Below, piece after piece: positions 15,784-23,616 of a stretch of DNA of 64,000 nucleotides; within the stretch, counting starts at the first letter, position 1; each line of letters begins with the position of its first letter. The translations under genes were made by a program, and so were the position numbers. This DNA comes from a virus. The notes beneath the pieces are model-generated. The model worked only from the letters and a program-made list of their open reading frames with translations. It ran no database searches and was not told the DNA's origin. Where the stretch lies: IMG/VR virus record IMGVR_UViG_3300037116_000299, positions 1 through 64,000 of that record. One strand, given 5' to 3'.

Positions 15784-16911
15784 CTACGCGGCCTTCTCTG
15801 AGATGACAACATGGCCCCGCAGATACTGCATGACCTCGTTGTACTGTTGGCGCGCCGTCTGGGTACTACACTGCAGCAGCGCCGCGACCTGGACCCAGTT
15901 GTACTCCTTGCAGTAGACCATCTGGAGGATCCAGCGCTCCTGCGGAGTCAGCGTGCGGAAGAGACGGTCATCGGTACTCTTGACCCAGGCGTCAGTCATG
16001 CGACTGATGTCCACCTGGGAGTGCATCAGGTCCGTGTCCGCCGCCCAGAGAACGCCGTTGGCATCACTGAAGTTGCCGTCTGCGCTAGGCAGCGCAGTGG
16101 CGTAGATGCGAGTATCGCCTGCAGCAGCTTCAGCGACTCCGCTCGGCCGATAATCGAGTTGCAGAAGGCCTGGCCGCGCTTCGAGTTCATTACGCCGAGC
16201 CTTGATGAACTCGATGAGATAGAACCGGAACTGGCGTTGCGCGTGATAAACAAACCCGATCGGCCCTGACTTGAAGAATGCCGGCTTGGGTGGCCACTCC
16301 GGCCCCCTCTTGTAACCGAGAACCTTCCGCCGCGGACCGTATACCGCGACCAGGTATCCCTTGCTAACCAGCAGCCGAACACACCTAACAGCATCAAAAT
16401 CCAGCTCTGCTGAGATAACTTCGGCTGTGAACTGCTTGTTCCCGAACTTCGCATCAACTACCTCGCATACCTGGCGCACCTTATCCGTGTACTTGGGGTC
16501 GTAATGGTGGCATGCCCGGAGAAAGCACATGACCATCACGTCGTACACTTCATCTGTCGACAATTGCTTGAACGCCAGGTGGAGGGAACGGCAGGCTTCT
16601 GAAAGCGTAGCCATATCATCGGTCTCGCCAGGGGCCAAGAGATTGCGCAGCATGTTCGCCGCATCCTTACCAGGACGCGAGCGCAGGCTGGGCAGCTGAC
16701 CACGAATCACCATGTTGGTGTACTTGATCAGGATCCCGTGGAAACACTGCACCAACGTCAGGAAGAGACCTTCTTTCTCAGGTCCGTCCGGCAGGTTGGC
16801 GTAGCGAATGGCGAGCAGATTGACAGCATCGCGATCGTGGAATTCGTCATCGGCAGGCACAGCCCATTTCGACGCGTAGTGGACCGACGACAGATTGTAA
16901 GAACGGGACAT
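15784..16911 (-). CDS. Sigma-70-like transcription factor
   Basis: 375 aa from ATG 16911, which has AGAGGA six bases upstream; the frame is open to 17175 but that part overlaps another gene. Residues about 25-150 contain a helical sigma region 2-like part (NLLAIRYANLPDGPEKEGLF, VYDVMVMCFLRACHHYDPKY). The last 60 residues look like region 4: LTPQERWILQMVYCKEYNWV, then the HTH AALLQCSTQTARQQYNEVMQ that would contact the -35 box. The middle (residues 150-290) is unlike ordinary sigma factors and may bind DNA or RNA polymerase differently. Likely redirects host RNA polymerase to element genes. Divergent homologue or another two-HTH regulator are alternatives. Confidence 0.6.
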   Translation of the reverse strand: MSRSYNLSSVHYASKWAVPADDEFHDRDAVNLLAIRYANLPDGPEKEGLFLTLVQCFHGILIKYTNMVIRGQLPSLRSRPGKDAANMLRNLLAPGETDDMATLSEACRSLHLAFKQLSTDEVYDVMVMCFLRACHHYDPKYTDKVRQVCEVVDAKFGNKQFTAEVISAELDFDAVRCVRLLVSKGYLVAVYGPRRKVLGYKRGPEWPPKPAFFKSGPIGFVYHAQRQFRFYLIEFIKARRNELEARPGLLQLDYRPSGVAEAAAGDTRIYATALPSADGNFSDANGVLWAADTDLMHSQVDISRMTDAWVKSTDDRLFRTLTPQERWILQMVYCKEYNWVQVAALLQCSTQTARQQYNEVMQYLRGHVVISEKAA

Positions 16912-16978
16912 CAGGATTCCTCTCGGTGTTTCGTGTCCCCACACGGAAGAGAGAGTTGTCCTGATAACTAACCGCTTG

Positions 16979-17182
16979 CTAGGCGGCTTTGCTGAGTACC
17001 TCAGCACGATCGGTGGCGGTGCGGCGACCTTCTTCACCATCGCTGGTGCGAACTGTTTCCGCCGGCATGGGCCAACGAGTAGTGCGGATTGGAGACGACA
17101 TCCCCTGCCGCGGACTGAGATAATCCTGAGCGAACGGGAAAGCGAGTTGTCTTGGATCAAGTGCTGCTGAGACATGTGTCAT
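16979..17182 (-). CDS. Small hypothetical protein (67 aa)
   Basis: MTHVSAALDPRQLAFPFAQD, then a Pro/Arg/Thr-rich, probably disordered chain. A near-perfect GGAGGAG site directly precedes the ATG, a stronger start than any other frame here. It overlaps the unlikely 5' extension of the sigma gene. No family recognised. Confidence 0.55.
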   Translation of the reverse strand: MTHVSAALDPRQLAFPFAQDYLSPRQGMSSPIRTTRWPMPAETVRTSDGEEGRRTATDRAEVLSKAA

Positions 17183-17221
17183 AACTCCTCCAGAATACGA
17201 AGCGTGATTGAAGTACCAAAG

Positions 17222-17782
17222 CTACGCGGCAGCCGCCAGGACAGGACGTCTCGTGACCAATCTTTGAATCCAGGCCCTGAAGTCCTCATACGATGAGTCA
17301 CTCTTCGCCCTGTTACAGGTTTCGCAGCAGGTCACAACATTGCTGGATTCATAACCTTTCGAACTGTCGATCCGGTCGATCCCGTTGTAGGTGAAGGTTT
17401 CACCCTTATGGAGTCTGGTTGTGTGCGGCGAAAGATCACAGTAGTGGCAATCACCTTGGAACAGGTATTCCAACTCCTCGCGGGTCAACTCAAATGCCAA
17501 CCCTCTGCGCTTTGCATTGCTCCGGTAGTCAAGAATGATCCGCGTACACATGGCGTAACCAGCAGGTTTGTGTCCCATCTTCTGAATCTCACGGCCGTGT
17601 TCACGACGGGACTCAGTCCAGAGGCAACCGCAACTGTTGGTGCATTTGCCCAGATTCGACCGATACACAGAGGCTTCATTGCCGCAGTCACAATCGCAAA
17701 TCCAGTAGCCTTCTTTCTCCGAAGACCGTTCGCGAACGACAAGACGTCCGAATCGCTTGGTTGGGTACACTCTAGGCGACAT
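17222..17782 (-). CDS. HNH endonuclease with N-terminal zinc ribbon
   Basis: 186 aa. Residues 10-55 (FGRLVVRER, then CDCDCGNEASVYRSNLG, SCGC) form the zinc-binding/NUMOD-like module often seen ahead of HNH domains. The HNH core follows: CHYCDLSP, YNGIDRIDSSKGYESSNVV, CCETCNRAKSD, where His/Asn and the Cys pairs bind metal. Such enzymes nick or cut DNA and in phages act as homing endonucleases or in packaging. The gene overlaps the RuvC gene by 11 bp, so it may be an inserted free-standing homing nuclease. Confidence 0.8.
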   Translation of the reverse strand: MSPRVYPTKRFGRLVVRERSSEKEGYWICDCDCGNEASVYRSNLGKCTNSCGCLWTESRREHGREIQKMGHKPAGYAMCTRIILDYRSNAKRRGLAFELTREELEYLFQGDCHYCDLSPHTTRLHKGETFTYNGIDRIDSSKGYESSNVVTCCETCNRAKSDSSYEDFRAWIQRLVTRRPVLAAAA

Positions 17783-18476
17783 CGATCTTCCGATCTTTGA
17801 AGTAGGTCTTTACCACATCGGCGACGACTTCCTTCTGGGCTACCACCAGGTCCTTCTCGTGCGTGTTGGTGATCGCGCGGCCGAGCTGCGTGAGCGCGAA
17901 GGCGTCGGCGATGTTGTTGTCGTCGAAGTCCGCGCCGTAGCGTTTGAAGACTTCCTTGAGCACGATGTCCTTCTGAGCGCCGCCTTTGCCGGTGATGAAC
18001 TTCTTCACCTGCGTGGGTGGGACCTCGATGTACGGGATCTTCTCGTCCCAGAGCGCCAGGCGCGTGACGCCGCCCAGCTCCCCGAGCGAGATGCCGCTCG
18101 AGCCCTTGGCGCCGAAGGCATAGCCCTCGATGAGGACCAGGCACGCGATCCGTGGCGGAGCGCAGTTCGCGTCCTCGGGTCGAACTCCGTACCGCGCCAT
18201 GGAAAGAACGTGTTCCCGCAGCCAGACCAGGCGCTTCATACCCAGGATCTGGACCACCTTCTTACTCTTGTTGGGATTGGGCTCGAAGACACCCTGGGTG
18301 GTCTCGCCGGTCTTGAGGTTGGTGAGACACCAGCCAGTGTGTTCGAGGGACATGTCGAGGCCCAGGATGTGCTCTGGGGCCGACAGATAGACGGGTGTGG
18401 CAGCCGTGGGCTTGTTGAGTCCAGCAATGCTGGGCATCTTGACCTTCGGTGCTTTCATCGTGGGTGCGGTTGTCAT
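17772..18476 (-). CDS. RuvC-like Holliday-junction resolvase
   Basis: 234 aa. RNase H-fold resolvase: LGLDMSLEHTGW (first catalytic Asp), LVLIEGYAFGAKGSSG (catalytic Glu), TGKGGAQKDIV (DNA-binding Lys/Gln turn) and DDNNIADAFALTQL (final Asp pair). The N-terminal 40 residues are Pro/Ala-rich. It would resolve recombination intermediates or debranch replicating DNA before packaging. 4-bp overlap with the upstream unknown gene. Confidence 0.85.
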   Translation of the reverse strand: MTTAPTMKAPKVKMPSIAGLNKPTAATPVYLSAPEHILGLDMSLEHTGWCLTNLKTGETTQGVFEPNPNKSKKVVQILGMKRLVWLREHVLSMARYGVRPEDANCAPPRIACLVLIEGYAFGAKGSSGISLGELGGVTRLALWDEKIPYIEVPPTQVKKFITGKGGAQKDIVLKEVFKRYGADFDDNNIADAFALTQLGRAITNTHEKDLVVAQKEVVADVVKTYFKDRKIDVA

Positions 18477-18937
18477 ACTTCGAACAGATCCTTCCCTTGC
18501 TTCTTCTGGTCCGCCGCGATCGATTCGATCCGCTGCTTGACTCCGGACTTGGCTTCGAGCAGGATTCGGCCAATCTCTTCAACGTCAGCTTTGTAGTAGG
18601 CCAGGGACACAACCCATTCCCCAGTGGAGAGCAGCTTCGGACGCTGCGCCAACGGGATGTCGGTGAAGCGACGTTTCATGCTCTCGAAGATGTTGTACAG
18701 ATCCCTGGTCAGCGGATTCTTCAGCGAGTCCGCCTGCATGATAGCCACCAGGCACTTGAACTCGACGACCGTGAACGGGATCCGGTAGCTGTACCGGGTC
18801 GGCATCTTGACGACGCCGGCGACCGGGTGCATCCAATCGCGATCGGAGAAGATCTCGCCACGCTCGTAGTGCCGAAACCAGTCGACGATCTTCGCCAACA
18901 GGGTGTCGCACGCAGGTCGAAACCAGAGAGGTCCCAT
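18473..18937 (-). CDS. Hypothetical protein (154 aa) upstream of RuvC
   Basis: Helix-rich soluble protein; the C terminus is charged (VKQRIESIAADQKKQGKDLF). Segments DWMHPVAGVVKMPTRYSYRI and FTVVEFKCLVAIMQADSLKN are distinctive but not assigned. Coupled to RuvC by ATGA and to the upstream gene by a one-base overlap, so probably a recombination or DNA-metabolism accessory. Confidence 0.6.
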   Translation of the reverse strand: MGPLWFRPACDTLLAKIVDWFRHYERGEIFSDRDWMHPVAGVVKMPTRYSYRIPFTVVEFKCLVAIMQADSLKNPLTRDLYNIFESMKRRFTDIPLAQRPKLLSTGEWVVSLAYYKADVEEIGRILLEAKSGVKQRIESIAADQKKQGKDLFEV

Positions 18938-19143
18938 TAGCGCCCCTGCCTGCCGAGTATCTCGCTGCTGAGACTGCCGTTAGAACGGCCATACTTGGGG
19001 TTGATTACGGTAGGTGTGAGCCCGCCTTCGAACTGCCCCATCTTGCCGATGCCTTTGACGTTGCGCGCCGGCGCCTTGATGGGAGCTGACGGCACCTTCC
19101 CGCCACGCATCTTCGGTCCTCGCAGTGCCAGTTTCTTTGCCAT
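18937..19143 (-). CDS. Small basic protein (68 aa)
   Basis: MAKKLALRGPKMRGGKVPSA and onward: Lys/Gly/Pro-rich, likely disordered and nucleic-acid binding. AAAGGGAAG lies eight bases before the ATG. Function unknown. Confidence 0.6.
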   Translation of the reverse strand: MAKKLALRGPKMRGGKVPSAPIKAPARNVKGIGKMGQFEGGLTPTVINPKYGRSNGSLSSEILGRQGR

Positions 19144-19158
19144 GTGACTTCCCTTTCG

Positions 19159-20073
19159 TTACCAGTTGCGATCCTCAAAGAGGATCTGTTGTTCGATTGC
19201 AGGCCTGGGCTGGACGGGATTCAATGCGTCCCGCGCTTCCTTCTCAACCAGGCCGCGAAAGATACGATCAAATGTCGATGCGGACATGGGTTCAATTCCC
19301 TGCCAGTTGATCCCCTTCATCGTGACTGTGTTCGCCGTAACGGTACCTCCTGGCCGGTAGTCATACGCGTCGAAGAAGTGAACGACACCTGGCTCGATGC
19401 GGTCATCAGCGACGATGCGCATGACTGCGCCTTCGACGTTGACCTGGCCGATCTCTTGAGGAGGCCGTTCAATTCCCGGCCGTGGGCGCGGGATGCCTGT
19501 ACCAGGAGGCCAGCAACCTTCCAGGGCAGGACCTTCATGGCGCACAAACCGTTCTTCATAGCCGGTCCCTTTGCATTCAGGGCAATCATGACTATCCTCG
19601 CCAGGGGTTCCATCCCACTGACCTGGTGTCCCCGGAATGAGGCCAGCCTGACAATGCATGCAAGGACGTGAGTAGTCTCTCGACGGACGCTGTACGGACG
19701 GCCCCTCTGGATCTACCCGAGGAGGGTCATTCAACATCTCAACGAAGGCGTTGGGAATCAGGAATCCATTGGGGTCGTACTGTGGCCGAGGCCCTCCAAA
19801 TAGTGTGGTCGGCACCAGCGTATTGGTCATCTCCCGGTCCAGAATCTCGCGCAAACGCCGGCTGAACTGGTTACTCTCTTCCGGAGTAAGGTCGACACTC
19901 ACCGATCCCGAAGCTCCTCCGTTGAACCCGTACACCGACTCGATTGAGCGGGACGGTGTGATCTTGAAGTCAGTCACGGTACCCAGCGCGTGCCAGCCGC
20001 CCTCGGCTCCTTGCATACGAGCCATCCATTCGGGCGCCTCTGCCTGGTTCGCCATCTTGATTTCGACAGGCAT
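19159..20073 (-). CDS. Hypothetical protein with DnaJ-type zinc ribbon
   Basis: 304 aa. Residues about 140-180 hold CMHCQAGL and CPECKGTGYEE, a CxxCxG-type zinc-binding pair like that of DnaJ, inserted in an otherwise beta-rich protein. N-terminal region (VTDFKITPSRSIESVYGFNG) and C-terminal FFDAYDYRPGG are not assigned. Overlaps the upstream gene by one base (stop/start). Confidence 0.6.
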   Translation of the reverse strand: MPVEIKMANQAEAPEWMARMQGAEGGWHALGTVTDFKITPSRSIESVYGFNGGASGSVSVDLTPEESNQFSRRLREILDREMTNTLVPTTLFGGPRPQYDPNGFLIPNAFVEMLNDPPRVDPEGPSVQRPSRDYSRPCMHCQAGLIPGTPGQWDGTPGEDSHDCPECKGTGYEERFVRHEGPALEGCWPPGTGIPRPRPGIERPPQEIGQVNVEGAVMRIVADDRIEPGVVHFFDAYDYRPGGTVTANTVTMKGINWQGIEPMSASTFDRIFRGLVEKEARDALNPVQPRPAIEQQILFEDRNW

Positions 20074-20435
20074 TACCCTACCCTCTCGTCGTCGAGCAGC
20101 GGATCGTACTCAATCTGCAGCATCTCGCGGCGGTGTTCTTCTGCCAGTTCCTGGTTGGTCTTCACCGGGCGCTGGGCCACCAGGGGAAACCGGGGTGTGA
20201 CCCGTCCTCTACCCAGTACGGCCGAGACGGTATCGACCCCGAACCCGATGTTGCCTTCGAAGATCTGATACCCGCCGCCGCGCATGACCGAATAGTCCAC
20301 GCGGGCGACGAAGTGTTCATGTCCTCCAGGGAAGCCCACATCGAAGCGGGCCACGTCAGAAGAGGTCAGTGCCAGGTGATTTCGCACCGCAACGTAGGCC
20401 TTCTGCCGCATCTCTGGATCCACTGTCCTAGCCAT
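20073..20435 (-). CDS. Hypothetical protein (120 aa)
   Basis: Mixed alpha/beta protein (DVARFDVGFPGGHEHFVARV, YQIFEGNIGFGVDTVSAVLG) with a charged helical C terminus. No family recognised. It directly follows, on the minus strand, a pair of palindromic repeats that probably control this transcription unit. Confidence 0.6.
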   Translation of the reverse strand: MARTVDPEMRQKAYVAVRNHLALTSSDVARFDVGFPGGHEHFVARVDYSVMRGGGYQIFEGNIGFGVDTVSAVLGRGRVTPRFPLVAQRPVKTNQELAEEHRREMLQIEYDPLLDDERVG

Positions 20436-20442
20436 TCTGTTT

Positions 20443-20490
20443 ATCCATGAGGTGGCTGATAATCATCCGTGAAGTGGTTGATTATCAGCC
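20443..20490 (-). promoter_or_regulatory. Tandem 22-bp repeats with palindromic TGATWATCA cores
   Basis: Two direct repeats with a 22-bp period (20443-20464 and 20465-20486), 18 of 22 identical, each ending in a nine-base palindrome: TGATAATCA (20457-20465) and TGATTATCA (20479-20487). The cores are also arms of a perfect 12-bp stem (20454-20465 with 20479-20490). Two helical turns between palindromes is what a cooperatively bound dimeric repressor needs; a terminator is less likely because no T-run follows. It sits just upstream of the 20435 start codon. Confidence 0.55.
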
Positions 20491-20496
20491 GCCGTT

Positions 20497-21069
20497 CTAG
20501 CGCAGGTTGGCCAGGGCCTTCTGGTCAACGATGCCCTTCTGTTCGAGGAAGAATGCAAGCGCATCGAAGATGGTCGTGTCTGCGATGTGAGAGAGCCAGT
20601 CTTCATGGGACCGCATAACTGCGACCGTATTCGGATGGCACTTCACCGCGTAGATGTTGATCATCAGCTCGGCCTGTTTCTCGGGTGCCTTCATCAGCCA
20701 CTCGGGATACATCGAAGCGTTCGACTTGTGGCACTGCCCGCACTGCCCTTTGGCGTTGAAGGCGGGGTTCTTGCAGGTGCAGAGGGAGTGCCTGACCAGG
20801 AAAGCATCCATCGTCTCCCGGAAGACCACGTAGAACGTATTGGTCGGGCGGTGACGAACGGTGGCCAGGTGCTCGTAGTAGGTGACGTCCTCGCCTACCG
20901 GAGTGGTCCCGGCGATCTTCGACAGGCGCGAGTCCACTTCATTCGACTGGCGCCTGCCGGTGGCTCCCGGCAGGGGGAAGATCTTGTTGCTTTCGATCTC
21001 CAGCCCTACCAGGAACGCGCGGTTGATATTGCGAACGGGGTCTTTGAACCCCGCGAGGTTGGTGGCCAC
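20497..21069 (-). CDS. Hypothetical Cys-rich protein (190 aa)
   Basis: Contains CTCKNPAFNAKGQCGQCHKS, a likely zinc site, at residues 96-116. The N-terminal half (YYEHLATVRHRPTNTFYVVF) is beta-rich; the C-terminal half is helical (DTTIFDALAFFLEQKGIVDQ). One-base overlap with the upstream gene. Family unknown. Confidence 0.6.
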   Translation of the reverse strand: MATNLAGFKDPVRNINRAFLVGLEIESNKIFPLPGATGRRQSNEVDSRLSKIAGTTPVGEDVTYYEHLATVRHRPTNTFYVVFRETMDAFLVRHSLCTCKNPAFNAKGQCGQCHKSNASMYPEWLMKAPEKQAELMINIYAVKCHPNTVAVMRSHEDWLSHIADTTIFDALAFFLEQKGIVDQKALANLR

Positions 21070-21767
21070 TACGCGCCCCCACCCTGCCGCTGCATGCGCC
21101 CGCGAGCGCCGCCCGGAGCGACGGAGCGTCCGGCCGTCTCAACGTGGCGTGTGCCGTCGTTGGACTGTGTGGAGCCGCTGGCGATGTTGGACCTGCCGCG
21201 GTTCCCGTGGGCAATCGGGAGATCGTGGTTCGCATACGCGCCATCCGGAGGCTGAGGCAGGCTCATGTCGCGCCCGCCGGTCTGCTGCGGCTGCTGTGGC
21301 TGCTCAGCTTCGCCCTCGTCGCCTGAAGCGGGCTCAAGGCCAGCGACCACGTCGACGGTCTCGCCGGCAACGAAGGCATTGAACTGCTCGATCAGGTTGT
21401 TGACGACGCCCAGAAGGTTGTCGTGCTCGGCGGGGCTGACCATGCCCTGGGCCATCAGGTCCAGGCTACGCTGCTTGCTGTAGTCAGCCGCGGCCTGCAA
21501 GGACTCCGCGAACAAAGCGCGTTCGCTGCCAGCTGGTACTGCCGAGTTGAAGCCCGGGGGCAACTGCAGTTCGCCACATACGCAGCGGTAGACCTTCATC
21601 GGCACCGTGCTGATGCCGCGGAACCCGTTGGAGCCCGGGGTGTACATCGAGGCTTGGACCTCGGTGAAGTACACCGATCCGCACTTCCCACAGAAGGCTG
21701 GCTGGTTGACATTGTTGACGGCGGCAGCGACCCTTTGGGCGCTAGTCGTTACTCGGGGCTTGATCAT
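21069..21767 (-). CDS. Zinc-ribbon hypothetical protein with disordered tail
   Basis: 232 aa from ATG 21767, which has AGAGGAG a few bases upstream; a GTG at 21803 is in frame but less likely. Residues about 25-70 form a zinc ribbon (FCGKCGSVYFTEV, YRCVCGEL). A helix-rich middle follows, then a long Gln/Pro/Gly/Arg-rich tail probably disordered. May bind nucleic acid or RNA polymerase; not assigned. Overlaps the upstream small gene by 26 bp. Confidence 0.6.
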   Translation of the reverse strand: MIKPRVTTSAQRVAAAVNNVNQPAFCGKCGSVYFTEVQASMYTPGSNGFRGISTVPMKVYRCVCGELQLPPGFNSAVPAGSERALFAESLQAAADYSKQRSLDLMAQGMVSPAEHDNLLGVVNNLIEQFNAFVAGETVDVVAGLEPASGDEGEAEQPQQPQQTGGRDMSLPQPPDGAYANHDLPIAHGNRGRSNIASGSTQSNDGTRHVETAGRSVAPGGARGRMQRQGGGA

Positions 21768-21957
21768 TCGACTCCTCTTCCACTTGCTTCTTGGTTTTGC
21801 CACAGATCAGGCATACGGCACGGTCTCCGTACTTGTGTTCATGCGGCCGGTGATCTTCAATTGCCATGTCGGTGATGCGGAACCGGATCGCTCCGGTCTT
21901 CGGATCTGCTATCTTCAGCACCTCTTCGCAGTCCGACCCAACGTAAATCTCATCCAC
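21742..21957 (-). CDS. Small His/Cys zinc-finger-like protein (71 aa)
   Basis: Starts with GTG (VDEIYVGSDCEEVLK) behind a strong GGGAGG; the longer frame to 22032 is inside the neighbour and Arg-rich. The C-terminal HRPHEHKYGDRAVCLICGK could bind zinc through His and Cys. 8-bp overlap with the upstream Cas4-like gene. Confidence 0.55.
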   Translation of the reverse strand: MDEIYVGSDCEEVLKIADPKTGAIRFRITDMAIEDHRPHEHKYGDRAVCLICGKTKKQVEEESNDQAPSND

Positions 21958-22636
21958 GGAACACCTCCCGACAGGTCTTGAGAGCGCAGCGGTCGCAATG
22001 GTTGCCGGCCACCGGATACTTCGGCATCTCAACGGTCTTCAGTATTGCCGAGACCCACTTTGCTACCAAAGCCACGTCCACTTGTTTCCGTTCCCAGGCG
22101 GTCCCCTCCAACAGCGGCAGGTGATAAATCCCTACCTCGGTGGCAGTCGTAGACCGCATCACGTGGAGATATCGCAGCATCTCCAGGACGTCCGGGCACT
22201 GATGGAACTTCGGCCGACGGCTGTGCACCATCAGGAGCAGCGGCTTCTTGTACCCGGACCGGCTGCGGCCGCGGCGCTGGACCATGGCGTACTGGCCCAG
22301 GACCGTCTGACCGTCGATGAGCATCTCGTACGATGTCACTGGGATCAGAGGTTCGAAGAGCTGCAGGAACATGTAGATCCGCTTCGCCGCCGTGTTGCCA
22401 TTGCGCACGGCCTGGTAGAAGAGCGCGTCCTTGACCCCCGATGGATCCTGTTGCTGCCAGAACCACAGGAACTTCGAGCGCAGGTTAGGCACCGGCACAA
22501 GGCGGCCGTTGAAGGCCTCCAGGAGCGCCCACTGCATGAGCCTCTCGGCACAGGCAGCAGGGTCCCGCAGCGTGTCGACAGGGCTCAGCAATGGGCAGGT
22601 CAGATGGTCAGCCAGGACCTTCTCGGAGAGGGCCAT
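21950..22636 (-). CDS. Cas4/RecB-like protein, apparently degenerate
   Basis: 228 aa. One Cys near the N terminus (ADHLTCPLL, Cys14) and a terminal HCDRCALKTC cluster reproduce the 1+3 Cys arrangement that holds a 4Fe-4S cluster in Cas4-type PD-(D/E)XK nucleases. In the middle, where the Asp and (D/E)xK should be, I read VLGQYAMV and LLLMVHSRRP, without those acidic and Lys residues. It may be an inactive structural relative of the real Cas4-like nuclease at 29947. Helical DVLEMLRYLHVMR matches the usual Q-motif helix position. Alternative: unrelated Fe-S protein. Confidence 0.5.
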   Translation of the reverse strand: MALSEKVLADHLTCPLLSPVDTLRDPAACAERLMQWALLEAFNGRLVPVPNLRSKFLWFWQQQDPSGVKDALFYQAVRNGNTAAKRIYMFLQLFEPLIPVTSYEMLIDGQTVLGQYAMVQRRGRSRSGYKKPLLLMVHSRRPKFHQCPDVLEMLRYLHVMRSTTATEVGIYHLPLLEGTAWERKQVDVALVAKWVSAILKTVEMPKYPVAGNHCDRCALKTCREVFRG

Positions 22637-23229
22637 CAGGCGGCCGCTTGATCCAGGACAGGAACCCGGTAACTGCGGGCGGCGATCTCATCCAAGGTCG
22701 GAAGCACGGGTGCCCGTTCCTCGTACGACACCCTGAAGGCATTGGGGTGTACCGGCAGTTCGCGGGCAGTTCCCTTCCCGTCCGGAAGCGTCGCAGCTGC
22801 GATCGTGATGGCATGCTCCAGGTTGTCGACCGTCCAGCCGGCGCACTCCCGCACCATCGCATGGTTGTGCAGGTTGCCCTTTTCTATGATCAGGATGATG
22901 GGAATGTTGTTGGCATTGGCCCAGCCGATCTCAATCATGGTGCCGATCGAGACCCGTGTGGCCCCAAGCAGGTTCATGATGATCAGATCGGAACGGGTGC
23001 AGTCCATCCGGTCCCGCGTGGTGATGCCCTTGGCTGTGGTCAGAGGGTCATCTTCGTAGGTGTCCTCGATGATGCCGACCCTGGCGAGCCGAACATCCTT
23101 GGCGCGCAGAGGCGAGATCGCCTGGAACTCCTTCGGCAGGGCCTGGGCGACATACTCCCGCCAGTCCTGCCCTTGGTCATAGGTCAGGCCCGTAATCGGG
23201 CCCGCCAGGTAAACGAGAAAGTCGCGCAA
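22636..23229 (-). CDS. Nucleoside 2-deoxyribosyltransferase-like protein
   Basis: 197 aa. N-terminal LVYLAGPITG matches the YLAGP.F motif; DLIIMNLLGATRVSIGTMIE matches the D-x(5)-L...S.GT..E motif, with Glu as the likely nucleophile, followed by IGWANANNIPIILI. The family swaps or hydrolyses the base of 2'-deoxynucleosides (salvage) or removes modified dNMPs. In a phage it may recycle host nucleotides or help exclude or add an unusual base. Overlaps the Cas4-like gene by one base. Confidence 0.75.
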   Translation of the reverse strand: MRDFLVYLAGPITGLTYDQGQDWREYVAQALPKEFQAISPLRAKDVRLARVGIIEDTYEDDPLTTAKGITTRDRMDCTRSDLIIMNLLGATRVSIGTMIEIGWANANNIPIILIIEKGNLHNHAMVRECAGWTVDNLEHAITIAAATLPDGKGTARELPVHPNAFRVSYEERAPVLPTLDEIAARSYRVPVLDQAAA

Positions 23230-23616
23230 CTAAACCCTCCATCCTGCAGCCGGAGCTTCTGTCTCGGCCTGTACTGCATCTGCCACGACGACCTGGGCAG
23301 GTTCCTCGATGACCAGAGCCACCGGCTCTGCCACCACAACTTCACCGACGGCGGCGATCTCCACGGCGGGTTCCGCCGGCAGATCCACTTCACCGGCGGC
23401 CGGCAACTGGATCTCGAGGCCGGTCTCGTCGAAACGAGTCTCGAGCGGGTACGAGATGATGTTCTCGGCCCTATGACCGGTCACCTTCACGAATGCCGCT
23501 TCCATGCCCAGCTCAACCACCATGTCTTCGGGGACTAAGACCTGGTTGCCGGTCCCCGTATACTCTCCGCCTGCAAACGACGGATCGAATTCCACCTTAT
23601 AGTTCAGGTTCTTCAT
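23230..23616 (-). CDS. Hypothetical acidic Ala/Val/Glu-rich protein
   Basis: 128 aa. The N-terminal 60 residues are ordinary mixed sequence (YKVEFDPSFAGGEYTGTGNQ); the remainder is a low-complexity run of Ala, Val, Glu and Pro (VGEVVVAEPVALVIEEPAQV), probably extended. No assignment. ATGA overlap with the methylase-like gene. Confidence 0.55.
   Translation of the reverse strand: MKNLNYKVEFDPSFAGGEYTGTGNQVLVPEDMVVELGMEAAFVKVTGHRAENIISYPLETRFDETGLEIQLPAAGEVDLPAEPAVEIAAVGEVVVAEPVALVIEEPAQVVVADAVQAETEAPAAGWRV

Noticed and set aside
16912-17175. N-terminal extension of the sigma-like protein
   Set aside because: The ATG at 16911 has an ideal AGAGGA site, and the extension overlaps a small gene with its own GGAGGAG site.
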